Assembly: GCA_949775045.1 (NCBI GenBank)
Contig: OX459097.1
Span: 17,646,210 to 17,710,209, forward strand
Direction of reading: 5' to 3'
From: Metridium senile
Taxonomy: Eukaryota > Cnidaria > Anthozoa > Actiniaria > Metridiidae
Length of the DNA stretch: 64,000 nucleotides
The notes under the pieces are model-generated. The model was given only the letters and a program-made list of their open reading frames with translations, was not told where the DNA came from and searched no databases. Numbering within the stretch: the first letter of the stretch is position 1; each line of letters opens with the position of its first letter. Below, in pieces: positions 54,091 through 64,000 of this stretch. The position numbers were made by a program, and so were the translations under genes.

Positions 54091-56185
54091 TGAGTTACCT
54101 ACTTGTATTGTCGGTATCTTCAGAAGTCTCCATCGGTCACAATGCTTTCAAATTTTCCATAAGTAGATTTATTTTGACTCAAGAGCAATATTTTCTTTAA
54201 GTTATCCCAAACACCGGCTCCACTTTACGTTGGTAGTGTAAACAGTCGTCGAAACCTGTCTTTGAAATCCCAGTTTTAATTGTCTCGGTAAAACAACTAC
54301 CCCGTAATATGAGTTCCTGGCTCCTTTCGAGATAACAGTACTATTGTTCCGGCGGCGGTTTTGTGTTTTGGCGACGTCCAAATACTTATTCCATTGCCTT
54401 GGATCTGTCTAGAATCTACAGCAACCTTTTGATTGGCGCTGTAAAGGTTAAGGGCAACGAAAACGTAGAAATATAGAAGGGAGGATAGGACTGATATAAT
54501 GTATTTCCCTCTCTCTCTCTCCTTTTAAGAATTATCTTATCTGGGAAGTACTTTTATTCATCAGAATTCATCTTTCTTAATTACAACACTGTGTTTGAAT
54601 ACAATATTCTCTTAGAATATAATAAACTTATGGATGATTTTTAGATAGTACCTGTACATATGAAATTTAATTCGAAGAGTTAGTGATATCTTAAACTAGA
54701 AAAAGGACATTTATATTATAATATTTACGCTGTAAATAATACTATTGGTCATTGAAGTGGTTAATGAACGAAGCTGACAACACAATTAAAAAAAAGGGAA
54801 AACCGAGATGTAAGCGAGAAGTTAAGTGAAACTCCCCGGCGCAAGCAATTTACAGAGAAAAGAAACTTTCTTATAAAAAGGGGTCTTCATAGCTTAACAT
54901 TCACTAATATAATAAATTGTTTTTTGATTTGTTTTAAAGGTAACGCATACTGCATCAATGTATCAATGTATCAATGTATCAATGTATTTTGTTCTGAAGA
55001 AATTCCGTGGGCACACTAACGAGTCTTTAATAAGTGTTGGGTCTGTTTCTCGTTTTATTGGTTGCGTGGCTAGTGCGACCTTCATATGTTGATAATTTGT
55101 TGTCCTTCCTATGTCCTGCTTATATTGCTATAATTGGATATATCTGTCAATGCCGTTTTAACACATTAACATTCCGATTTTATCTCTTTTCAACTTTCTC
55201 TACGTATTTCACAAAACCTTCCAAAAATGGTTCCTGGCTGGCAGTATTACAAATATGGTATTAACACGTGGGCTATGAAGTTGGTGGAGGACATTCGTGA
55301 CGAACTCGCACTTTCCGCGCGTAAAGGGATATACGTCCTCTCCTGTGTTCTAACATCAAATGATACCGCAACGGCTAAATTTATATGGATTCGATTTCAA
55401 AGAACAGCGATCAGACGGATCTAGACAAACCTGAGTAGTTGCTCAACTTGTATTTATTACATTTGAAACATATTTCCTTTGCATACCTTGTAGGGTTGTG
55501 ACTCAAAATTCAATTACCTAACATGATTTCGCGCTTGTAAGGGTACTTTTTCCTCGGTTTTGTTACTAAAAAGAAGATTAGCAGCCCAGGCCATCGCACA
55601 ATTGTACCTCTTAGGAGTTGAAATCAACAAGGTTTTAAAAGTTCCTTGACTTATGCATACGTTTTATAGGTCATTTTTTAATTCGAGCGCTGATCACCCT
55701 TACCCTTGGACAAAGTGAGACGCCGCCCCCCCCCCCCCCCCCCCCCCCCCTGTTATACTATGGTTATACAACATATGGTTAAGCGCACGAACGATTACTT
55801 TATTTAGGTAAACACTGACATCGAAACAGTCAAATTATGTCATAAACATTGTTCGCCAAAAGTCTGAAAGATATCGCACGTGACATTACATAGATTTCAC
55901 AACTCTTCCACCATGTTTACGGTGACTCAATATACAATAAAAACTGAAAAGTAACGCATAACGAAAGAACCATGTGTCACTTGTTGTAGTGCTAATCTTT
56001 AGTTTGCGTGGACAACGGTAATGGCACTGACTATGTAGACTAAATTAAAGACCTCCAACTATGAATAATTACTTTTCAATTATTTGAATACAGTAATCGA
56101 ATTTGTTAATGATATCAAAAGTAAGTGTTTGTGCACGAAATGGCGGTTACATGACAGAAAGGCACACAGACGGACCGGCAGGTAA
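54091..56185 (+). other. Intron DNA, nothing firm
   Basis: A TATCAATG run (about 54955-54985) and a C-run (55723-55750). Short open frames around 55034-55424 have no recognisable domain. Confidence 0.4.
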
Positions 56186-56820
56186 AAAAAAAAGAAACAC
56201 AAGCAAGCAAAAAAAACAATTAAAAACAAACAAACGCGCAAATGACACATAAGCAAACAAACAAAAAAAAGCTAAAAAAACAACTAAGCAAACACACACA
56301 AAAAAAAAAAAAAAAAAATTAACAAACAAACACGCGCAAGACAAACAAACACACAAACCCACCAAAAACTAGCAAACAAGTAAGCAAACACCCAAACAAA
56401 CAAATTAACAAACAAACACGCACAAGACAAACAAACAAGCAAACACACAAACAAACAAAAAACTAACAAACAAGTAAGCAAACACACAAACAAACAAACA
56501 AACAAACTTGAAAAACTAAAGAAGCAGACAGATATGAAAACAAGCTTACCTAAACAACTAAAGCCGACATAATAAACAAACTAACAAAAAAAACACAAAC
56601 AAACAAACAAATTAGCAAACACACAACCAAAAAAAAAAAAAAACATACTAATAAACAAACTAACAACTGAACAAGCAAACAAACAAACAAACAAACAACA
56701 GATATGAAAGCAAACTTGCCTAAACAACTAAAGCCGACATAATAAACAAACAAACAGAAAGAAATAACACAAAAACATACAAACAAAAGACAAACAGACA
56801 AATAAACAGACAGAACAGCA
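56186..56820. repeat. AAAC/CAAA-rich array with a duplicated block
   Basis: Tetranucleotide-like CAAA sequence. A block reading AGATATGAAA then CCTAAACAACTAAAGCCGAC occurs at about 56530 and 56700, a 170-bp duplication. Cys/Leu/Phe-rich minus-strand ORFs here are artefacts. Confidence 0.85.
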
Positions 56821-57099
56821 ACATAGAAAGAGAAAAAGAGAAAGAACAGTAAAAATAATCAGACAACTAAATCAGGCTAGTAGACAGCCAGGCCGACTGA
56901 AATAGATTTATACTACATTTTGACCAGTCAATGGTCAATGGTGACGTCGACCGCTTTGTGTGTTGCTCTGCATGTATTCAAAATATTGACGATTGTGTTT
57001 TCACTAGAATTCTCCTTTAATTTATAAAACATATTTGAAGATTAACTAAGAAAGAAAGCGTAGAGAATTGACATCATTATCAAAATGATTTTAATTTCT

Positions 57100-57670
57100 G
57101 CAAACATGGTATGTTTGAAGATGTTGAACTTTTTATATTTTTGATAGTATTGGTTTTGCGACGTGACAGATATCCGTGTACATTTAGAAATAGCATTTCA
57201 TGCGAATTAACTAATCCAATAATTGCTATAAATCCTAATGACTGCAAAAGCTGTTTTAATTTCGTAAAAAATTATTTGCATGATCTAATGAATCAATTCA
57301 TCAATTCAACTTTTTGCCTTCAAAAACGCGTTACTCCGTCAGCAGTTATAGGAAGTGCTTATTTCCTGCAAAATAATTTCTTAGCAGAAACAACCCGTAT
57401 TGTCTGTTTTGTTTTTCGTTGCGTGTTTACGTGAGTCATATCCGAGCCAGGTGAACGTCCTTTACAAAGTATACAAGTACGCTGACCTTTCCTCAGGCGA
57501 TACCACCCGCCATGTTGTAATCAATAAAACGGACACTCTAGTCGACATATTCGTTATCGGTCAGTTTGTTAAAGGCTTTGGCAGACACCGCGCGTGTTCG
57601 GATCATGTTTGTGCCAATGAAGATGGTCTGGGTTGTCTTCAATCAAAACAAGAAATGTTTCATTGAGAAA
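57100..57670 (+). other. Open frames of unknown status
   Basis: Two overlapping + strand frames (57111-57434, 57400-57666) are open in otherwise AT-rich intron. The second is less AT-rich and reads VNVLYKVYKYADLSSGD. I recognise no family and see no clear splice sites. They may be chance. Confidence 0.15.
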
Positions 57671-58171
57671 CATGGTTAGTTCCGGTGTAAGAAACAGATG
57701 AAATGTATGGAAACTACGCTGGAAATACATGGACTGATGAAAAGGAGCACTTCCGAATAGAAAAGAACAATGCCGAATAAAAAAATAAAAAGAAAAAACA
57801 ACAAGAAAAAGAAGGAGAAAAAACATCGAACAAGCGAGGTGCAATCGCAATGTGAACGAGAGAAATTTTCTATAATCAACCAAATGAGAAACAAAATTTA
57901 AATGTCTTTTTTAGAATATATATCCAAATGCGAATCCTTTCAAACAACAAAATTAGTTTTTTAAACTGAAACGTAATTAGCTAAAAAAAAAAGCGAAAAT
58001 TTATGTAATCAGTGTACAATACAAAAAACTATGGCTCTCGGAGGGTGGCCTTGCGATCGATGCTATTTTTATCTTTAGATATCCCAGCTATAAAGCTCTC
58101 AGTGTAATATCTACAAGGGTTTTGTTCCAGGTGCATGTTCCCGGGTTATTCTGCTCCCTCGTGTGCACCAA

Positions 58172-58338
58172 CAATTTCCAGCACAAAATGTGTCGCGAAA
58201 ACAGAGGGAATCCACGAAGGCCGAGCATGAAATGAAGCTTCGTTTGATTGGTTAGTTTTTCTGTATGAAACGTTTCCCGGGGCATGCTCCTTTGTGGACT
58301 CCCTCTGCTTTCGGACAGCATTTTGTGCAGGAAAGTGC
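58172..58338. mobile_element. 167-bp inverted-repeat MITE
   Basis: TTTCCAGCACAAAATG at the left and CATTTTGTGCAGGAAA at the right are inverted copies. Inside them the arms continue with CAGAGGGAATCCACGAAGG / CCTTTGTGGACTCCCTCTG. The core is AAGCTTCGTTTGATTGGTTA. Confidence 0.7.
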
Positions 58339-58424
58339 TTTTCCTTCGATATTAATATTAAAATATTAAGATCGATTGACTAAAAATTAACCTACATTTG
58401 TGATCATTTTTTGAGTGTAGATAT

Positions 58425-58789
58425 TTAAAAAAAGATCAAATGACTGGCAAGGATTGCCCTGTATTTATAAGTGCCGATGGTGCTTGCAATCAATCATATG
58501 AAGAGAGTTGTAATAATAATTTTCTCAATACAATATATATTAAACATCAACTGCATGACCAACAATTACCCTGTATTTTTGATGAAGTAACACACATGCA
58601 AACCAAACTAATCGTATGACGAGATCCTCGGAAATATCTTTTTTTTAAATAGATATTTAAATAAATTGACCAATAATCATCCTGTATTTGTTATAGGATG
58701 CAAAATCCTGACAAACTTTATCAATCTTCTGATGATACTAGTAAATATTGAAGATCTACTGACCAATCATTTGCCTCTATTTGTTGTAG
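58425..58789 (+). repeat. Four diverged tandem copies of the sequence before the Sushi exon
   Basis: The motif TGACCAA-T-C/A-AT ... CCTGTATTTGTTATAG (copy 3) and TTGCCTCTATTTGTTGTAG (copy 4, the real acceptor) recurs in weaker form at 58441-58475 and 58555-58585. CTGTATTT or CTCTATTT sits at 58459, 58571, 58682 and 58775, so the spacing is about 112, 111 and 93 bp. Confidence 0.6.
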
Positions 58790-58960
58790 GATGCGGCATT
58801 CCTGGCAAACCAAACCGAGGCTATAGAGTTGGTAATGATTTTAGTACAGGGGCAACAGTAGAGTATTTTTGTGACTCAGGTCTAAGGATGGTCTCAGGTT
58901 CGCGACTGCGCACTTGTAATGAGCATGGTAAATGGAGTGGAACCTTACCACGGTGTAGAG
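58790..58960 (+). CDS. Sushi/CCP domain exon
   Basis: 57 codons, symmetric phase 1-1 as usual for shuffled CCP modules. Acceptor TTGTTGTAG, donor GTAAGT. It reads GCGIPGKPNRGYRVG, GATVEYFCDSGLRM, RTCNEHGKWSG and TLPRCR. The four cysteines (C1-C3, C2-C4 pairing in the family), the GxxVxYxC block and the Trp of KWSG are all present, so this is one complete domain. Such domains mediate protein-protein contacts in extracellular, complement-like or adhesion proteins. The protein must continue in exons beyond the visible ones; none is recognised between 58961 and 64000. Confidence 0.88.
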
Positions 58961-59037
58961 GTAAGTGCCTTTTTATCATAAAAAAAAAATAGTATGTAAA
59001 ATAGCCTGAAAGATATACCATGCATGCTTCTACAGGA

Positions 59038-59510
59038 ACTAAAACCTTATTTGCCTGCCTTAATGCTTTCCCAATGCAATCCAAAATGCACACTATTTGC
59101 TTGCATCAATATTTTCCCAATACAGTCCAATACAGTCCAATACAGATCCTATTTGCTTGCCTCAGTTCTTTCCCAACGCAGTCCATAAAATACCATATTT
59201 TGTTTTACCATTCAATCCTTCTGGGAGATTAACTCTCTATATATGTCTTAATTTTTTCCCAAAACAATTAAGAACAAAGAAACTTATTTTCAAAGATGAT
59301 TTCTTAGGGAAAACATCAAGGAAAGTGATAATATGAGTATTGTATTGAGAAAATATCAAGGCAAGGGATAAAGATCGGTTTTCCAAGAGGATTGTATTGG
59401 GAAAACAATGAAGCATGGAAACAAAGTATGTTTCCAAATGGATTGTATGGTGAAAACATTGAAGCAAGGAATGATATGAGGTCTGTGTTCCACGAGGAAC
59501 AATAAGATGA
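59038..59510. repeat. About 60-bp minisatellite present in both orientations
   Basis: At 59038-59200 the unit reads TTGCTTGC-x-TCA then TTTTCCCAATACAGTCCA (three copies). At 59335-59500 the reverse-complement unit (GATTGTATTGGGAAAAC then AAGCATGGAA) appears in about three copies. The middle (59200-59335) is diverged. Confidence 0.6.
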
Positions 59511-60474
59511 AGGAAGACCCACTGTGAGTCGATCTCTCGCCTAGCTAAATCGACATCACTTCAACTCTTTCGTCTCAGTAAAGATTATAGTGTTTACCTC
59601 TTCCGTCTCACAAAGAGGATGCGATATTGATGTGGAATTGTATATATTCCATCCAAAGGTCCGCACGTCCAAAAAACTCTTTTGTGAGCAATATATCGAT
59701 TAAGGTTGAACTATATAAGAAAAGACAATTTGAAACCCTGCAATATTTAAATAGAAGATGTTGAATATTTTTCTTTTTAAGAACAACGATTAACAGCTGT
59801 GGTAGCTTTTCTTCATTAAAATTTCACAATTCATGCGAAAAAAGCACTGAAATTATATATAACGATAATAATGTAAATGAGAACGATGATGATGATAACA
59901 AAATGGCAATAAAATACTTTTGAACACATTATATTTATGATGACGATAATAGCAATAACAGGTTGAGCATTTTGCATAATGGTAATGATGATGACGTGAA
60001 TGACAATACTGACTATGATGCTAAAACAATTGAATATTGTATATGATTCTTTTTTTTTATAGGGATAATGAAGATAATTAAAATTTTGATTAGAATTCAA
60101 AAACAAATAAACAAAAGTTAGTCCTATACATGCTTACTTTTAACTCTGCATATCATAATAATTATAATTACGATTTCCTATTGAAAACAAAAACAACCTT
60201 ATATATATATACGAAAATTTCCGAAATGTTTGTCAGTAGATAAATTATTATATATTTATATTAATTATATTAATACATTTAGGTAAATTATTATTTCTCC
60301 TTTTTATGCTGATTGCTAACAAATAAGCTACAGTTAGTACTATACAGCATATCATAATAATTGTTCCGATTCCCTTTCGAAAAAAAACTTTCAATAAAAA
60401 CTTTCAATAATATATATGATAATAACGGAACGTCGTTAGATAAATTATTATACATTCAGTATTATTAATATATT
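59511..60474 (+). other. Downstream intron or intergenic DNA
   Basis: AT-rich with GAT-type short repeats at 59860-60000 and a diverged direct repeat: TACAGTTAG / GCATATCATAATAATT and TTTCAATAA motifs at about 60145-60290 and 60330-60470. No exon recognised. Confidence 0.45.
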
Positions 60475-61408
60475 AAGGTAGTTCGGGACTCATGGATTCT
60501 TTCGATAGAATTTTTTTTAACTTTTTCCACATAAAATATGACATAGGTAGAGCTCAAAACTGAAAAAAGGGGGGTCACCGTTTTCGTTTTAGAACTGGGA
60601 GGGGTGGTGTAAGGCATTTTTTTGCCTAATCTGGTTCCAAAATATGCTCACTAAATTCGTTAGAAATAAAATTACTACAATAACCAGCAATATCTTTACT
60701 CAAATATTACGACAGATTCTCACAAAATAGGTATTTTACTATTGTTATCATATCTTCTAGCCTTTGAAAAGCCAAAGATTTGGCTATTTAATGAACGATT
60801 CAAAGTATTACCAGAGTCATTTTTTGTGGTCATGATCCTACAAAAGTGGAAATTACTATGGAATGCTCTGGAAAACGATATTAATTTTTTTTTAAGATTC
60901 AAAAAGATTATCATATGAGCAATGTGAAAAGCGAAAAAAACATTGCGGGTCACCGTACTAATAGGCGAGTTATAAGCGACCGAATCCATTTATTTTGTCA
61001 AAAACTACGGCAACGGTCCGCGCGGCATTGGGTTCTAGTACTTTAAACATCTGCTTGAAACTTGTCAAATTGTCATTGTCATCTCCAGAAACCCTAAGAC
61101 CTATTTTGTATTAGTTTGAGGACTAAATACCTCAAATTATATTTTATCTATTCATGTTTACAAAGTCGTAAATTTGTTGTTTTGAGACTAAACATCGACC
61201 ATGTCAGGTAGTGAAAATCTGAGCATGTTTCAAAAAATGTCCCATTTTACCTCCAAAGTTGCATGAAATAACATAATACTTTCTTAAGTTAAAGATAAGG
61301 ATTCAAATTAAGATATTATTTAGATAAATTTTCAAAAAAACGCAAATAAATGATGAAAAACGAGATGCGCGAAATGGATGCGCAGTAGCAAGAGTCCGGA
61401 ATTACCTT
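60475..61408. mobile_element. 934-bp element with AAGGTANTTC-GGACTC inverted ends
   Basis: AAGGTAGTTCGGGACTC at the left pairs with GAGTCCGGAATTACCTT at the right, with two mismatches in 17. No coding sequence and no clear target duplication. Probably a non-autonomous DNA transposon. Confidence 0.55.
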
Positions 61409-63118
61409 CAAGGTATATTATTATGTCTTCTTTTTTATGCCGAGTGATAACGGAAACATTAAAGAAAACAAGTATGTACTTCCTTTTGTCGTGTTTCACA
61501 TACTCAGTATTGATATCATGATCATATGATGGTAATTGCTATTAATATATGTTAAAGTGGAACCGGAAAATACCACACGCTATGCCTTCATGAAAAATTA
61601 CTAGAGATATTTTGGCTAATTTTAACAAAGTAGAGGGCAAATATTTAGACATAGTTAAATCAAATGTGTAAATCAAAAGCCCAATTTGGAGGTTTTTTTC
61701 GTGTTTTGAAATGTTTGCGTTCCACCCGTGTTAAAACCAGTAGATTTTATTGGAGTAAGACTGCAAAAAGAAGCATTAGACATTAGAGAGATAAAATAAC
61801 AAATGAGCATTATTTTGGAGTTTTAAAAGTACGGCTTTGGATTTTTTTTTAGTGTGTTTTAAATGTTTACGCATAATGTTACAAAGCAAAACAAAAACCG
61901 CTTGTTTGTAACTTTTCTTAAAAAAAAAAACTATTCCGAAAAAAAAAAAAACATTTTAGAAGTTTAATATTTTTAAAAGTTATATTGACTGTGTAGTCTT
62001 TCATAGATGTCAAAATTCCATGACGCGAATACGAGGCTAGTCGGTCGAACAAATCGAAACTTCGATTCGGTCGGTTTATAGCGTGTTAAAGATTGATCAA
62101 AACAACTTGATATCAAACAGTGACAATCCTCTTTAACTTGTTATAAATGTATATAACACAGCGAATCCTAGTTGGACTTCACAGTCAGTTAGCAAAGGTG
62201 CCCAGTTCTAACAGAGACGATCATTGAGTTGATGTGACCTCATACATATCAACACAGCTCATCATTAGATTTTTCGGTTTTTTATTTCGTTGTATATTTG
62301 TTTGTTTGCTTATTTGTTCGTTTGTTTGCTCGTTGGTTAGTTTTGTAATTTTTTCTTCTTACGTAATTTTAGATTTCATTATAACTATGGAATCTCCCAC
62401 AAAAACTTTTTATACAATAACAAGGAATTTCCCTTTCATCTTGATGTGATAAAGAGCTTAGGAAATATAAGAGAGTTCACGAAATCACAGTGTATTTATT
62501 ATTGTTGTGCCATTCAAAGTAACGCAATAAGAATCTATATGCAACAAGGGAAATCATTCCAGGTGATCTCGCTTCGAAGTGCGCAAAGGATTGTTTGTCA
62601 AAACGAACAGTTCCAAAATGGCGCTTCCAGACAGCAACGATTTTGGTTACTTTTAGGCATTTGCGTTTTGTTTTTATTCTTTTTTATTGCTGATAGAGGG
62701 CAGATAAATTTTGTTGTCCAATATGATTTTGTAATGTAAAATTGTGTTAACGACGATTTATAGAGGGTTAACACGGGAAACAACTCTCTCGAACGACGCC
62801 ATCTTGGAACTGTTGTCGATGCAGCAAAAATGCTTTTGATTGGCTAATACTAGCCGGAAGTCATCTGGATGACACCAACATTACAATTTTGTATTTTACG
62901 ACAATATTTTAAAATCATATCATAAAAATCGTTGATAATTATTATTCAATAACATGCTAATGATAGTTTGATGAGCTCTTTTTAAGTTTGTATAAATCAA
63001 AGCTTAAATTATTTTCACTATATGGTGTCATTTTACTACTCGTAATGCACCGACATACCTTTTACTTTCTTCTAATCCCTGTTGTAAGTAGTTGGAAATG
63101 AACACTTGTCACTATTTA
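61409..63118. other. AT-rich DNA with one inverted pair
   Basis: CAGTTCCAAAATGGCG (about 62610) and CGCCATCTTGGAACTG (about 62797) are inverted copies about 200 bp apart, possibly a MITE. No exon of the Sushi-domain gene recognised. Confidence 0.4.
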
Positions 63119-63262
63119 GAGCGGTTTTCCAATGACTGTGAAAAAGGCACGGTCGCTACACTGCACGGTACGGCCGAAAATTCAAACGTTTTTATAGAAA
63201 CTACGGCAGCGACGCGGTCACGGCATTGCACGCTCCGTTTCACAGTCATACGAAAACCGCTC
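63119..63262. mobile_element. 144-bp TA-flanked MITE, copy 2 (GAGCGG ends)
   Basis: GAGCGGTTTTC at the left, GAAAACCGCTC at the right, TA on both sides (63117-63118, 63263-63264), and CACGGT/ACGGC repeats inside. Same family as 39693-39956 with a shorter interior. Confidence 0.75.
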
Positions 63263-63495
63263 TATATTACAAACGAAAGTACGCTTATCATGATGGTTGT
63301 GGTAGTAGACGACATAATGCAAATTGCTAGTTCAAATATATAGTATGACATTTGCATTATACCGTCATATGCTACCAAGACCAGAATGCTTCGCTACTAT
63401 CTTCTATGAAACAATTGGTTCCAATTGTTCAACTATTCACAAGAGAGATATTCAAATTGAATAACAAAGAAAAGTAGTAAAGCATTCTGGTAACA
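63263..63495. other. Spacer between the MITE and the terminal hairpin
   Basis: AT-rich. ATTCTGGTAACAG-like sequence adjoins the hairpin on its left and TTCTGGTAATAC on its right (63679), possibly part of the same repeat. Confidence 0.35.
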
Positions 63496-63640
63496 GTAGT
63501 TGTTGGTCCTCATCCTTTAAATTTTTAAGAAATTTCTCCTAAGCTTTCGGCCTTCTTCATCTTCAGCGGTCATCTTCATCGAAGGCCGAAAGCTTAGGAG
63601 AAGTTTTTTAAAAATTAAAAGGTTGATGACCAACAACTAC
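63496..63640. repeat. 145-bp hairpin with Penelope-like terminal sequence
   Basis: Arms start GTAGTTGTTGGTC and continue through TCTCCTAAGCTTTCGGCCTTC, and the second half is inverted. The minus strand carries CTGAAGA, then GGCCGAAAGCTT, a partial hammerhead core (CTGANGA ... GAAA with AGCT stem III) without a foldable stem II. Confidence 0.6.
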
Positions 63641-64000
63641 TATAATGAATCAAAATCCAACCTACAAACATTTGTTTGATTCTGGTAATACTAAGGAAGT
63701 GACGCCAACGTACAAATGGTCTAAATGGTGATACAAATTTGACAGTTTCATACTAATGATGGTTGATAATAACTTGATAGTTCTTCCATAATTTAACGAC
63801 AACGTAAAACACTTGATTAGTTAGTGGAGGGGCTCACTAGCCTGAAATAACCATAGCTAGAGTTTTTAATAAGATTCCCGTAATTCAGTGATCGTTCAAT
63901 GTCCTTTCATACATGGCTCACGCGTCATCAGTTTGGTTGCTGTCTCCATGGTGAACAAGCAATGCACTTAAGAACTGGTCTGACCTGTTTTAAAGATTCT
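63641..64000. other. Window end, nothing recognised
   Basis: No gene or repeat pair identified in the last 360 bases. Confidence 0.4.

Noticed and set aside
56147..56801. Cys/Leu/Phe-rich apparent membrane proteins on the minus strand
   Set aside because: They are translations of the CAAA array in three frames.

Overview
The window looks like invertebrate metazoan nuclear DNA, most likely cnidarian. It is AT-rich and intron-rich, has GT-AG introns, and is crowded with degraded transposons and microsatellites. The cnidarian call is an inference from gene style and from transposon protein families I associate with corals and anemones; no marker in the window proves it. No bacterial operon, rRNA gene or CRISPR array is present.

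Two host genes can be supported, both on the + strand. The first is a group II PLP-dependent amino-acid decarboxylase of the aromatic-amino-acid/histidine decarboxylase family. I can trace 14 coding exons from 19577 to 40708 (416 residues plus stop); the splice phases agree throughout and the exons include a 20-nt and a 33-nt microexon. The exon carrying the start codon and N-terminal helix is not visible. The PLP lysine, aspartate and histidine are kept, but the mobile-loop tyrosine needed for normal decarboxylation is not at its usual position, and a serine typical of histidine decarboxylase is present. The second gene starts with a signal-peptide exon at 47633-47708. A phase-compatible Sushi/CCP exon lies at 58790-58960, and the gene probably continues beyond the window.

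The rest is mostly mobile DNA. From 1 to 2760 lies a decayed BEL/Pao retrotransposon. From 5577 to 14063 lies a nested transposon stack: an outer element with 27-bp terminal inverted repeats (TIRs), a 7-bp target-site duplication (TSD) and subterminal repeat arrays. It contains a 3.57-kb element with about 1.1-kb inverted arms around a broken zinc-finger gene, and a TTAA-flanked element that may itself hold another. The stack may have split an older minus-strand gene. Decarboxylase intron 2 (20785-29551) holds a 1.43-kb foldback element with TSDs, a hairpin repeat, a broken Crypton-like tyrosine recombinase, a hammerhead-ribozyme motif and a minus-strand LINE that is itself interrupted. Smaller TIR elements, a tRNA-derived SINE and several hammerhead-like motifs of the Penelope kind are scattered throughout.

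Long simple arrays occupy the introns: CTCAA, ATGGATGA, AGGC, GAT, ATTG and CAAA. Many apparent ORFs are translations of these arrays or of AT-rich DNA and are not listed.
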